The notes below the pieces were generated by a model, which did no database searches, was not told the DNA's origin, and worked only from the letters and a program-made list of their open reading frames with translations. Positions 23,801-36,664 of a DNA stretch of 64,000 bases are shown in pieces (the first letter of the stretch is position 1; each line of letters begins with the position of its first letter). Both the position numbers and the translations under genes were made by a program. This stretch comes from Lytechinus pictus (Eukaryota > Echinodermata > Echinoidea > Temnopleuroida > Toxopneustidae). The stretch covers positions 4,704,001 through 4,768,000 of the forward strand of contig NW_026974141.1 of NCBI RefSeq assembly GCF_037042905.1, in the 5' to 3' direction.

Positions 23801-26800
23801 ACAAAGTGTATGCATATGATTGTCCATCTAACACTGATTCTATTTTTGGTAATTATTGAACTTCCTTTTCCCAAATTGGGAAGAAATATCACCAATTTTG
23901 GACTATATTTTGACTGGCGGAAGGATTAGGGCTATTTTGCTGTTTGAGGTGATGAATCTGCTCCCCCCGACGGTGTCTTCAAACACGCCAATTTATTTTT
24001 AAAATGAGCCGGTCGAGGGACCCTTTTCTGGTCAGATATGGATTGCCAGATATATATCCTATCCACTGGTAGTAAACATTCGACCCCCGAATTTCACCCT
24101 TATTTTTTATGAATTTTTTAAAGTGCCAATTTAACACACGAGTCTATGGGGAATGATTTAGGCCTGTGATACCTGTACACCTTGACCATAGCCTATTACA
24201 AGGAGAATTCCCTAGTGGATGAAATACCTGCCCAAACTCTTCAGTAGCAGATTGCTTTCACTAGTATACATGTTTCAATCATCAAGAGGTCCAAAAACTG
24301 AACTTCATGGCTATATACAAGGCTATATAGGGGTATAACAGGTAACAAATTGTGATTAGTAACTCTGTGTTTGTGTACCTAGGCTAGGCCGTGTAGGCTG
24401 TGTGTTTGTCTCTGTGATTCATGTTGTCGTGTGTTTTCGTATACCGACGAGCGCTGATGTAAATCGTGTATAGCACCCATCACAAGATAGGCCTTGCATC
24501 AATTGCACTTGTGAAATTGGTTCATGGGGAAGGGAAGGAGAAGAGAAAACTTTAGAATTTGGCTGAAGAGTGGTGGATTCAATAGGGAGGGGGGGGGGGT
24601 AGAGAAAAGCATAGTTAGTATGTTTGGGGGGGGGGGCTGAGAATGAGTGCTACTGCTATCTTGTTCAACTTTTACTGACTTCTAGCCAGACTAGCCCCCA
24701 TCCATTTAGAATACAAGCCATCTAACCCCCCTCTCTCCCTGTCTCTCTCTCTTACATCCCTTGGCTTGGGCCCTTGTCATAGGAAGATGTGAATGTATAG
24801 TATGCTTGTATGTTGATTCTCATTTCTTCTTATTGTTATCTAATTTAACTCATGTGAATCTGGTATTTATATTGTGGGCAAATCTTGAATCCAGATATGC
24901 ACACTATTCATATCTACAATTTGCATTATAGGATTTGGGCCCTACATTGCATCCATTGTTGAGCTACATATAGGCAGGTAGGATGTGTGTAAATCCATAG
25001 GGCACTAGACATTAGGAGTAACATTAAAATTGGTCATTACATAACACATCTGTATATTTCATGCATTTCTTTGTGATAAAGTGAGTGTACAGATGTTAAA
25101 GAAAAGCCAGGAAGGTAAATTAAAAAGAAACCTTCATGTGCCATACAATACAGGTTACACGGGCCTAATCACTAGAGGCAGGTCATAGATATTCATTCGA
25201 CCCAACCCATTGCTATTTTTTTTATTTTGATATGGCTGATTAACAAAGTGTATGCATATGATTGTCCATCTAACACTGATTCTATTTTTGGTAATTATTG
25301 AACTTCCTTTTCCCAAATTGGGAAGAAATATCACCAATTTTGGACTATATTTTGACTGGCGGAAGGATTAGGGCTATTTTGCTGTTTGAGGTGATGAATC
25401 TGCTCCCCCCGACGGTGTCTTCAAACACGCCAATTTATTTTTAAAATGAGCCGGTCGAGGGACCCTTTTCTGGTCAGATATGGATTGCCAGATATATATC
25501 CTATCCACTGGTAGTAAACATTCGACCCCCGAATTTCACCCTTATTTTTTATGAATTTTTTAAAGTGCCAATTTAACACACGAGTCTATGGGGAATGATT
25601 TAGGCCTGTGATACCTGTACACCTTGACCATAGCCTATTACAAGGAGAATTCCCTAGTGGATGAAATACCTGCCCAAACTCTTCAGTAGCAGATTGCTTT
25701 CACTAGTATACATGTTTCAATCATCAAGAGGTCCAAAAACTGAACTTCATGGCTATATACAAGGCTATATAGGGGTATAACAGGTAACAAATTGTGATTA
25801 GTAACTCTGTGTTTGTGTACCTAGGCTAGGCCGTGTAGGCTGTGTGTTTGTCTCTGTGATTCATGTTGTCGTGTGTTTTCGTATACCGACGAGCGCTGAT
25901 GTAAATCGTGTATAGCACCCATCACAAGATAGGCCTTGCATCAATTGCACTTGTGAAATTGGTTCATGGGGAAGGGAAGGAGAAGAGAAAACTTTAGAAT
26001 TTGGCTGAAGAGTGGTGGATTCAATAGGGAGGGGGGGGGGTAGAGAAAAGCATAGTTAGTATGTTTGGGGGGGGGGGCTGAGAATGAGTGCTACTGCTAT
26101 CTTGTTCAACTTTTACTGACTTCTAGCCAGACTAGCCCCCATCCATTTAGAATACAAGCCATCTAACCCCCCTCTCTCCCTGTCTCTCTCTCTTACATCC
26201 CTTGGCTTGGGCCCTTGTCATAGGAAGATGTGAATGTATAGTATGCTTGTATGTTGATTCTCATTTCTTCTTATTGTTATCTAATTTAACTCATGTGAAT
26301 CTGGTATTTATATTGTGGGCAAATCTTGAATCCAGATATGCACACTATTCATATCTACAATTTGCATTATAGGATTTGGGCCCTACATTGCATCCATTGT
26401 TGAGCTACATATAGGCAGGTAGGATGTGTGTAAATCCATAGGGCACTAGACATTAGGAGTAACATTAAAATTGGTCATTACATAACACATCTGTATATTT
26501 CATGCATTTCTTTGTGATAAAGTGAGTGTACAGATGTTAAAGAAAAGCCAGGAAGGTAAATTAAAAAGAAACCTTCATGTGCCATACAATACAGGTTACA
26601 CGGGCCTAATCACTAGAGGCAGGTCATAGATATTCATTCGACCCAACCCATTGCTATTTTTTTTATTTTGATATGGCTGATTAACAAAGTGTATGCATAT
26701 GATTGTCCATCTAACACTGATTCTATTTTTGGTAATTATTGAACTTCCTTTTCCCAAATTGGGAAGAAATATCACCAATTTTGGACTATATTTTGACTGG

Positions 26801-27057
26801 CGGAAGGATTAGGGCTATTTTGCTGTTTGAGGTGATGAATCTGCTCCCCCCGACGGTGTCTTCAAACACGCCAATTTATTTTTAAAATGAGCCGGTCGAG
26901 GGACCCTTTTCTGGTCAGATATGGATTGCCAGATATATATCCTATCCACTGGTAGTAAACATTCGACCCCCGAATTTCACCCTTATTTTTTATGAATTTT
27001 TTAAAGTGCCAATTTAACACACGAGTCTATGGGGAATGATTTAGGCCTGTGATACCT
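20826..27057 (+). repeat. Tandem array, period 1442 bp, 4.3 copies
   Basis: Units start at 20826, 22268, 23711, 25153 and 26594; the last is partial (464 bp). Units look almost identical and differ mainly in the lengths of poly-G runs. Each unit is a 464-bp element E plus a 978-bp spacer S, so the layout is E-S-E-S-E-S-E-S-E. An identical 60-codon minus-strand frame in each E is incidental. Confidence 0.95.
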
Positions 27058-27796
27058 TAGTGTTCCTCAATCCCCTATTTTCTTCCTACTATACCTCGTC
27101 TTTTCGGGGATGTGTGGGCCTGTAATCTTGGTCCTTTCAGTTCCTGGGCCAGGAAACCATAAGTTTACAATAAGAAAGATCAATAGCCCATCATCGGCTT
27201 TCCATTGACAGGTCTCGTTGACAAAAGGTCTCGGGCGAGAGCTCATCCCATTGTGAGCATTGTCCGGTATCTTGTAATCAGTCTGCTAAACAAATCGCCT
27301 TACAACGTGGACAGGATTGCTATCAAAAGCGGTAACAAAAACCGCTGGCGCGTCAATGGGAGGTATTCATTGCTGTGAAGAGGGTTGCAATTATAATGTT
27401 AGGATGCATAGGGCCTTGAGGCGGATCAGGAGGTGAGGAAGGGGGAGGCGTAGGGGCCAATCCCATCCACCCCCTCCCCCCGTGGCGGAAAATGGGAAAA
27501 GAATTACAAAATAGGGGCCACGGAAGGGGGGGGGGGTTCTGCTCCCAAATTTTAAGAAAAAAGGTGTAAAAACATAAAAATGATCATATGATTATGATTT
27601 TAAATGGTCACCCCCTAAACACACTGTCGGTTCAGCCCCTCCCCCTTCAAAACCTTTTCGCGGCCCTGGAGAAGGAAACAGGAAGGAGAGGAGCAAAAGT
27701 AAAATAAACAAGGAGGAAGAAAATGTAATAACAATAATGGGGAGGGGAAAAAGAAGAAAATAGAGAAACATTTAAGACTCTCTAAATCAAGAAGAT
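27058..27796. other. No gene; GC-skewed transposon debris
   Basis: Ordinary sequence to about 27400, then a stretch with C-rich and G-rich runs (27465-27480, 27527-27536) resembling a hAT-type nonautonomous remnant. Confidence 0.4.
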
Positions 27797-27799
27797 GAT

Positions 27800-28082
27800 G
27801 ATTCCGCTCACGCTTCGCGCCTTTCTAGTGGTTCTGACTCTCGCCTTTCAAACAGAGGGTCGTGGGATCGAATCCTAGCCATGGCGTTTTTTCCTTCAGC
27901 AAGAAATTTTTCCACACTGTGCACTCGACCCAGGTGAGGTGAATGGGTACCCGGCTGGATTATTTCCTTGTATGCATTGAGCGCCGGTGATGGTTGCTCG
28001 AGCTAAAGCCGGGGTAATAATAGCAGCGCTTTGTATCCTCAGGCAAAAAGCGCTTTATAAATCCAGCTATTATTATTATTCA
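27800..28082 (+). mobile_element. tRNA-derived SINE
   Basis: Head with A-box-like tctagtggttctgactctcg near 27824 and B box gggatcgaatcctag near 27864. The body ends in gctttataaatccagctatt and an ATT repeat. Confidence 0.75.
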
Positions 28083-28164
28083 TGAGGACCATGCTTCGAA
28101 TATGTTTATCCCGTTTTCAAGTAATTAATATACACACACAATATATATTTATATATATATATCT

Positions 28165-28540
28165 CTCTATATGCAGCAATGGAGCTACACACCTGAAAGT
28201 TGACCCTGAGTCAACCGACTTGAAGTCAATTTACTCAGAGTCATGTTCAGGACTTAGAATTTTTTCGAGCTCAGAGAGTGTACTGCGGGCGGCAACGGAG
28301 TGCTATATCACGATTGCAGTTTCTTTCAGTTGATTTTTCTAATATGTTGTCTGTTTTCTTGATAACTGTTCAACTGGTTTGAGTTATTGCTTGGTTATTC
28401 ATCTCTATTTGCGTTTCCTGTATTGATTATAATGCCTTAATAACAAAATAATGAGTCTAGATTTGTCATTGTAATGTTCCACGCAGAGCGATTAATGTGG
28501 GGTTGTGGTCGCTTATTAGAACAGCCACTATACGTACGTG
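28165..28540 (+). repeat. Left arm of a 4.7-kb inverted repeat (part 1)
   Basis: atatgcagcaatggagctac to acagccactatacgtacgtg is repeated inverted at 32640-32852. The arm is interrupted by the hAT-like element and continues at 30011-30095. The right arm lacks about 180 bp (28320-28495). Confidence 0.8.
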
Positions 28541-30010
28541 CAGTGGCGTAACTACGGGGGGGCATGGGGGGGGCACGTGCCCCCCCAATCGGCTGGCCAA
28601 AAAAAAAAAAAAACGGGGAGAAAGAGAAAAAGAGGGAGAAAGTGAGAGAAACGTAGTGGGAAGGAAGAACTTATTGTTAATTATGTTATATTATATTATA
28701 ATTATGTTATGTTATATTACATTAAGATAAAAAAATCATAACTTTATGAAACATAATTTGCTCAGGGCTTATGTCTTCATTGTTCCTGATGCTCGCATTG
28801 TCTGTTTAACGAGATATATAATCCTGTTGTACTAAAACCTCCCGTTTTCAAGTCAATATACACCAAATATATTTCCTCGCACTTCGAATTATTGTTTTAT
28901 GTAGTAAAATATCATTTTAAGGTCTTAATATAAAACATTTCCCGTCCGTGCTCACGTTCGCATTAGTGGATTAGTATGTCTGCTCTTCATGAATTCCTAA
29001 AATCAGTCCTTAAAATGTCCCTTTTTCTGATCTGCATATCAAAAATTACAGCGTGCGCTCGCATCATTTGGTTAGTGAAATACGCATGGTCTACTTGAAT
29101 TCCTACAAACAAGCCTTAGAATGCCCCTCTTCAGGTGTGAATTTCCTAATTTTTCTCCTCGCGTTTCGCGCTCGCAATATTTGACTATTGAGATGCGTAT
29201 GATAATCATGACTACAATGACTACAAAAAGTATGTCTTTAGGTGTAATTCTAACAAAATCAGCATGCGCTTGGCACTCGCATTAGATGACTATGGTGAGA
29301 TATGTGTACTCTTAATAGATTCTTTTAAAAAATAGTCCTTAAAATATCCATGTTTGTGGTCAATATATTTACAAAAATTTCAGCTCGCGCTTCGCGCTCG
29401 CTTCATTTGGTTAATGAAAATTCGTATGGTCTTCGTGAATTCCTACAAACAAGCCTTAAAATGTCCCTATTCAGGTCTGAATTTCCTAAATTTTCAGCTC
29501 GCGCTTCACGCTCGCAATATTTGATTAGTGAGATGCGCATGTCAATCATGATTACAATGACTACACGTGCTTTATGTGTTTGGATGCATATAATTCTTAC
29601 AAAATCAGCAAGCGCTTGGCACTCGCATTAGATTACTATGGTGAGATATGTATACTCTTAATAGATTCCTAAAATATAGTCCTTAAAATATCCGTTTGGG
29701 GTCAATATATACAAAAATTTCAGCTCGCGCTTCGCGCTCGCATTGTTTGTTTAGCGAGACAGGTACACATCATGATTACAAAAATTTGCTTATAATGTCC
29801 CTTTTTTAGGTCTGAATATCAAAAATTTTCAGCTCGCGCTTCGCGCTCGCATTATGTGATCAGTGACATACATATACGTTTAATGACACTGTCCTTAAAA
29901 TGTCTCTATTAGGTCAGCATACCTAGCAACTGAGCGCAAAGCGCGCTCACTAGGTGACTCAAAATTTTTGCTGGTGCCCCCCCAATGCCGTGACCCACGG
30001 TACGCCACTG
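28541..30010. mobile_element. Nonautonomous hAT-like element with internal minisatellite
   Basis: The ends CAGTGGCGTA and TACGCCACTG are perfect 10-bp inverted repeats, flanked by 8-bp duplications CGTACGTG (28533-28540 and 30011-30018), the hAT signature. The interior repeats cagctcgcgcttcgcgctcg many times (about 29045, 29385, 29496, 29720, 29830). No transposase frame. Confidence 0.85.
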
Positions 30011-30095
30011 CGTACGTGCATAGACCTACTGCGTACTCTGCGGAGCGAGAGCCGATTTTGAGTAATTGTGTAGTCTTATTCCAGGAATAAATAAA
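30011..30095 (+). repeat. Left arm of the inverted repeat (part 2)
   Basis: cgtacgtgcatagacctact and gtagtcttattccaggaata are inverted at 32566-32650. This piece follows directly on the right target-site copy of the hAT-like element. Confidence 0.75.
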
Positions 30096-30330
30096 TAAGT
30101 AAAATAATAATTATAACAATGCTCTAAAATTGTTTGGTTTTGTTTTTGTTGTTCAAACTGTGGTGTGATATTATGGTTCGACGCTTATTTTCCAAGATTC
30201 GTCAATTTTGACATCCAATAAAGTGTACTGACAGTGGCGTAGGCCTACTTCTGGTAGGGTTGTGTCTTTGTGGGGCGCGCTGCTGTTCCCCCATCCCCCC
30301 CGCCCATCCCCCATATTTTCTTCAAAAGGT

Positions 30331-30373
30331 TTGTGTGTGTATGTGTGTATGTGTGTGTGTGCGCGCGCGCATG
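30331..30373 (+). repeat. (TG)n/(CG)n alternating tract
   Basis: Alternating purine-pyrimidine, ending gcgcgcgcgc; a possible Z-DNA former. Confidence 0.75.
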
Positions 30374-30566
30374 TATGAAAATGTCGATTAATTTGATTTG
30401 ATTTGATTTGTCAAGTTGAAAATGTAGATCTAGGCCGGATGAGGCAATTCTTGGTAGATCTATTGACATTGAATTGTACTTTTTTCAACATAATTAAAAT
30501 ACTAGATCTAGATCTATATGGTAACTATGTCAGATTTCGATACATACCACCCCGCAACGCTAAAAA

Positions 30567-32420
30567 ATCCACAAAGAGAGTCATAACAACTTGAGGTAAG
30601 ATGAATACCACCATTATTGACCTGAAGTCAGCAAACTAAAACAGATCATCACTTTGAATCGATTTTAATGAGGGATATATTACTTTATATACTTCATATA
30701 TTTTAGGTCAGTTTCACGCTAAAGTAAGATAACAACTGCTCCACCCCCCCCAAAAAAAAAAAGAAAACAAGAAAAAAACTATTATATTAAGATATGGACA
30801 GGATATGGGAATAACGTAATGTCATCTATTCCTGAAAATCCACAAAGAGAGTCATAACAACTTGAGGTAAGATGAATACCACCATTATTGACCTGAAGTC
30901 AGCAAACTAAAACAGATCATCACTTTGAATCGATTTTAATGAGGGATATATTACTTTATATACTTCATATATTTTAGGTCAGTTTCACGCTAAAGTAAGA
31001 TAACAACTGCTCCACCCCCCCCAAAAAAAAAAGAAAACAAGAAAAAAACTATTATATTAAGATATGGACAGGATATGGGAATAACGTAATGTCATCTATT
31101 CCTGAAAATCCACAAAGAGAGTCATAACAACTTCAGGTAAGATGAATACCACCATTATTGACCTCAAGTCAGCTAAGTAAAATATATCATCACTTTGAGT
31201 CGAATATATTAAGGGATATAAGGTAATATTATCTATTCCTGAAAATCCACAAATAGAGTCATAACAACTTCAGGTAAGATGAATACCACCATTATTGTCC
31301 TCAAGTCAGCAAACTAAAACATATCACCACTTTGAGTCGATTTTAATGAGGGATATCTTACTTTAGATACTTTATATATTTTAGGTCAGTTTCACGCTAA
31401 AGTGAGATACCAACTGCTCCACCCCCCCAAAAAAAAAATATTATCTTAAGATATGGACAGGATATGGGAAGAACGTAATGTTATCTATTCCTGAAAATCC
31501 ACAAATAGAGTCATAACAACTTCAGGTAAGATGAATACCACCATTATTGACCTCAAGTCAGCAAACTAAAACATATATTCTCTTTGAGTTGATTATATTA
31601 AGGGATATAAGGTAATGTTATCTAGTCCTGAAAATCCACAAAGAGAGTCATAGCAACACACAGTACCATTCGCACGAAATCGCGTGGGCATTGCTGCGTT
31701 AAGTCTCCATGCTGCAGAACTACTGGCGAGGAATGTGCGTCTTTAAATATCAACTCCCCCCCCCCCCCAAATAAAAAATAAAAATAAATAAATGAATAAA
31801 TGGGGAAAAATAGTATAAGTAGGTATGATACGTGGATGTCGGACATGCCGGGATAAATTTAATGTCTCTAGACAATGTACACACATGCAAACCATAAAGT
31901 GACCCAAAACTTCAAGTAAAGTTAATACTACCCACAAAACCCTCAAGTCATCTAATAAAAAAACATGTCATCACTTTTAGTCAGTTACATGAAGGAATAT
32001 AATCACACGACTGAGGTTGTTTTATTAACAGTTTTATGCAAAATCATCATTTCAACCCCCCCCCCCCCGCTGGAAAAAAGAAGAAGTCATAGACAGGGTA
32101 TGGGATGAGGTAATGTTATCTCAACATGAAAATCCATGAAGTGAGGCATAACAACATCAAGTTAAGTGAATACTACAGACAGTGACCTCCAGTCACCGTA
32201 CAAAAACATTCCATCACTTTTAGTCCATTATATCAAGAAATATAATCATAATACTGAGTATTATGCTATATTAATATATCAACTGCACCCCCCCCAAAAA
32301 AAATTGAGACATGGACAGGATCTATGATATGTTATGTATACATCGAAATCAAGTCGATCTACCTTTGTTTTCATTTTTATTGTTAATTCAAATATCAACT
32401 GCCCCCCCCAACTGCAGCCC
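30567..32420 (+). repeat. Minisatellite with long and short units, decaying rightwards
   Basis: The word acaaagagagtcataacaac (or acaaatagag...) starts units at 30571, 30842, 31112, 31249, 31501 and 31638: spacings 271, 270, 137, 252, 137. Beyond 31640 the same unit continues but is diverged to about 32420. Each long unit has a poly-C/poly-A block. Confidence 0.85.
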
Positions 32421-32565
32421 TGGAAACCCTACTAATCTAGGCCTCAGTACACTTAATTGGATGTAATCCAAATTGAATTGAATGAACAAATATTTTGGTG
32501 ATTAATCTTGGAACCATATTATTCAACTACAAAAAAAAAAAATCAAAATTTTACTCTTTTTTTTT

Positions 32566-32847
32566 ATAGTTATTTATTCGTTCCTGGAATAAGACTACAC
32601 TATTTCACAAAACCAGCTCTCGCTCCGCAGAACACACAGCAGGTCTATGAATGTACGTAGTGGCTGTTCTAATAAGCGATCACACCCCCCAACTGTGTTT
32701 CCCATCGTGAAAGCACTCCATTGCCGCCCGTAGTACACTCTCCGAGCTCAAAAAAATTCTAAGTCCTGAACATGACTCTGAGTAAATTGACTTCAAGTCG
32801 GTTGACTCAGGGTCAACTTTCAGGTGTGTATCTCCATTGCTGCATAT

Positions 32848-32852
<5 letters not shown>
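32566..32852 (-). repeat. Right arm of the inverted repeat, without the hAT insertion
   Basis: This arm keeps the uninterrupted sequence (tctatgaatgtacgtagtgg) that the hAT-like element split in the left arm. A (TA)n tract at 32849-32895 lies just outside, as it does outside the left arm. Confidence 0.8.
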
Positions 32853-32895
<43 letters not shown>

Positions 32896-32898
<3 letters not shown>

Positions 32899-33250
32899 CT
32901 GCTCGCTCCTCGAACTTAATTTGTTTGATGAGATATACATCCTCATCATAATTACAGAACAATTTACAAATGTATACCTCTTCAGGTCCAAATAGCTTAC
33001 ACAATTTCAGCACGAATTTCTTGGTGGAATTATTTGATTACAATGAAGTGAGAAGTGTGTCCTTTTTATGAATTCCTAAAGACAGTCCTTAAAATGTCAA
33101 CAGTAATTAAGCTAGCGCTTTGCATTCGTATTGTTTAGACAAATATGTATCTTTTTGGATTCTAGAAATTGACGCTTCTTTAGGTATAAATTTGAAAAAC
33201 ATGTGAGTTTCGTGCTCATTATCATTTATTTAATAAGATACTTCATAATT
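32896..33250. mobile_element. Diverged piece of hAT-like interior repeats
   Basis: Words such as tcctaaagacagtccttaaa and tttgtttgatgagatata match interior units of 28541-30010 at lower identity. Confidence 0.45.
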
Positions 33251-35300
33251 TCTGACATGCTAAAGAGGTAGTTGAATAAAATTATGGTGGCGCTCTTTAG
33301 CTAAATAGCGATTATATGTTTGACCGCAAGAGGGCGGGGTCTAAGGAATGTAAGATGTTCCTTAAAAATGTTGACGGTATATTAGCATATTATTTTATCA
33401 ATTCAATCAAGAAAAAGAAAAGAAATTTCTCCGTAGTTAGGAGAAGCCCTTCTGATAAAGTGTCAGTTTAATTTTATCTAAAACTTAGTTTTCTTCAAAT
33501 CCACTACTGGTTTGCCGATTTGCAATTGATGGAATGAAATACAGCTTGGAAAAATCATTGGGAAAACCCGTATCTTCAATTAAAAGCCACTTATTGATAA
33601 AATTCAAAATGATAAATCGGGAAAGCAGTTTGGTGTTGAACAGCAGAGGGAGATCCAGGGTTCAATCAGTGGGGGAGGGGGAGGGGGAGGGGGGGTAGGT
33701 GGCAACGTTGTACGACAAATTTCTGCCAGGCAAAAAAATATATATAAATAAATAAAGGCCTGTTGTCCCCTACAAAATAACGGCCAACTAAAAAGAAACA
33801 AATGGATCTAGGGGCGGGATGTAAGTTCATGCTTCGATTACACTGAACTCATCACTGAGCAAGCTGAGTACAACGTAAACACCTGAACAACCTCATAACT
33901 CGTGTATAAACTTATCCGGTAAACAAAATGTGAACCTTTCAAACACACGTGTGTAATTTAAAATATTTGTTGCGTGTAAGTTGAATATATCTTTTTGCAT
34001 TATTTTTTTAAAACATTTTATTGATTTCTCAGACACCGTGCTAAGTTCATGAAATAAACAAGATTGGATTTTACTTTGTAATATTCCTGTATTTGTATAT
34101 ATTTGCAATATATGTCTTGTGTACCACTGTACATACTTCTTTTTTTTTATTGTTTAGAACCTCAGTGAAAACTTAAGAGGTTTAGATAGAATAATTGTAA
34201 ATGAATGCATATTATAATAATACACATAGATCATTTCATCATGATAGCATGTTGATTTACATCAAAGCGGAACATTGTGAGTACAAACGTCATGACAGTT
34301 TGACGAATATTAAGCAAAGAAAGTTAGAGTTATGATTAAAAGATTTCAATTTGTGACGTCATATGCGAGGAACTGCCCCATATTGCATTCAATTTGATTT
34401 CCATGAAATAAATTTGGAATGGTTCTGAAACTGGGGGCGGGGGCTGACCATGCAAAAAAAAAAAAACAATAACGTTTTTGTACACGGTTTTGGAAAAAAA
34501 AGTGTGGGGGGTATATATATATATATATATACCTTCAAATCATGATTGAAATTGGGTAAAAATTATATAGAACGCAGTAATTACATTTCATTGAGAAATT
34601 TTGCTTTTTGTGGAATATGTTTCTCTCATACTTTTGCTTTTATCTTTTATCACATTTAATTTCTGCATTCAGTAATTTATTCTCAAGTTTAACATAAGTG
34701 GATAATAATAATAATATTTACAATGATAGTAACAATAATAATTATAACGATAATGATGATGTTGATGATGATAATAATAATGATAATAGTAATAACACTA
34801 ATAATAATAGTGAAAATAATGATAATGATAGTAATAAGGATAATAATAATTATAATAATAAAACTGGTGTTGCACACAATCAATTAAAACTACTCTACAA
34901 AAATATATACGTCTCCATGGTTCTCCATGTGCTTGCAATTAATCCACAATTTGGGACCACGAAAATCAAAGCTAGCGGTTCACCTTTACAAGATGTTCGG
35001 CTATCGACCAGTGAGCGTAGGTTGCGCGAAAGTGAACGGTGATGGGGGCGTTCATGATTATTGAACCAAACACATTAATGGAAAGTCTCTGAAAATATGA
35101 TCGAGGGCTCGAGGCCCAATGCATTGGTCACAAATACAAACGTAACATGCGTAATGCAAAGCAGCTCAACGATATGTACTGGATTCCTCGCAGATGGGTG
35201 CTGATTTATAGTAAAAAGTCAGGAATAAAATGAAGTAATTTTTTACAGTTTGCAACAAGGGTTTAAATATAATGATTCAATAGACTACAGTCCATTTAAA
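33251..35300. other. No gene; simple repeats and MITE scraps
   Basis: Contains a poly-G tract (33671-33695), an internal fragment of the TTAA MITE (tttgtgacgtcatatgcgag near 34350), (TA)n at 34509-34532 and interrupted AAT/GAT triplets at 34698-34861. Confidence 0.5.
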
Positions 35301-35443
35301 CTGGGTCCCGTTTCATAAAGACATGTTATAAATACAAATGCACAATTTCTATAGCAAGTCAATCAGATTGAAGGATTTCAGTAGCTTTAAACTATTATTG
35401 TAAATTTGTTATCATGACAAGTTTTATGATCCCTGGACCCTGG
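35301..35443. mobile_element. Short MITE, ends CTGGGTCCCGTTTCATAAAG
   Basis: The left tip is inverted, with mismatches, at 35420-35443 (gttttatgatccctggaccc). About 143 bp. Confidence 0.5.
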
Positions 35444-35886
35444 TCTGTGCACACGAGGTAAGGGCCCCTATTTAAAGTTGTCATGAAGAGGTTTACAGCT
35501 TATGGATGATAGGGCAAACCTTGGTTCAAGCAAAGAGCTATAGCTCCATGGTTCAAGGATTAGAGAAATGCTTTCATTAGCCTGCGATGTGGCTAAGAAA
35601 CAATTGGAAGTGTCCTTAAGGAAAAATGACAACTCAAGAAGACGAAAATGCAAAAGGGCAAAACTTGAAGCCTGGATACAAAATGTTAGTTGTGCATGCC
35701 TTTGATAAGAGCCACTGAAGTGTATCATTGATTCCACAATCTCACCCTAATATTGTGTTGTAGTTCATTTAACAAAATCATGCGAAATGTTCAGTTTTTT
35801 ATTGATACAGCTCACCGTTGCTGGTGCCCGACACGTAATGCGCTGAAATTTCCACTTGCTTCACCAAAGTTCGTTGCCTCCAGGAA
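35444..35886. other. No recognisable feature
   Basis: An open minus-strand stretch at 35468-35737 shows no recognisable protein. Confidence 0.35.
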
Positions 35887-35944
35887 GACACAACGGCGCG
35901 CCGTTGTGTCTTTATTTTTAAGGCGCCGCGGCGCCTTAAAAATA
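35887..35944. repeat. Two adjacent perfect palindromes (24 and 32 bp)
   Basis: GACACAACGGCG and its complement at 35887-35910; TATTTTTAAGGCGCCG and its complement at 35913-35944. Two bases separate them. Confidence 0.9.
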
Positions 35945-36513
35945 CCAAGCTTGGGTAATGCGCCATTGAGTGCGAAATAAGTAAGGCGCAAATGGTTCTT
36001 CATAATTGTTCTTTTCGAATGAAACAATAGTTACAAGACATTAATCCCTTTACACAACAAAGACATGAAATAAAAACTATATATTGTTTCTTTCCAAAAA
36101 TTCTTCATTTGATAGAAGTCTAGAAGGATTGTATCATTGCTTCTTTTACTGAACTTGCAGCTAAACAATGTTTTTTTTTCAAGTATATACATCGCTGTAT
36201 TATTTACAATATGAAAATTATCATTCACCGATGGTAGTGTAGGATGAACATGTTAAATACATGAGATTCTTCAAAGAAAAGTGCCACATTTTCCATGTTT
36301 TCTGTTTTCCAAATATACTAGTGCTCATCAGACAACCAACACCCTTATGACTTGAGCAATAGCATGTGTAGCGTACACCTTTACACACCAAGACATATAT
36401 ACATACGTTGTGTCTTCTTACCAGTATCATCCTATTACCTTGATGGCAGCAGCTGTTATATTCACATACTGTAGGCTTATAAAAAAGTGTTACAAAAGGG
36501 TTCTTTTATGGCG

Positions 36514-36664
36514 CAGTCACATTTCCCCTACGGCGGCCGTGCGGCGAGTCGAAAACAGCCGTTTTAAAATTTTTGTACCGGCTGCATATAGGTGGTTTGA
36601 ATAAAAATAAATGAAACGGCTGTTTTCGACTCGCCGTAAGGCCGCCCTAGGGGAAATGTGACTG
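36514..36664. mobile_element. Palindromic element P, copy 1
   Basis: CAGTCACATTTCCCCTACGG at the left is inverted at 36645-36664; arms of about 55 bp (gcgagtcgaaaacagccgtt inside) flank a short loop containing catataggtggtttgaat. Confidence 0.75.

Noticed and set aside
20828-26778. Five identical 60-codon minus-strand frames
   Set aside because: They are identical because the units are tandem copies; the frame is not kept in the diverged copy at 8202-8666, whose longer open frame is on the opposite strand of the element.
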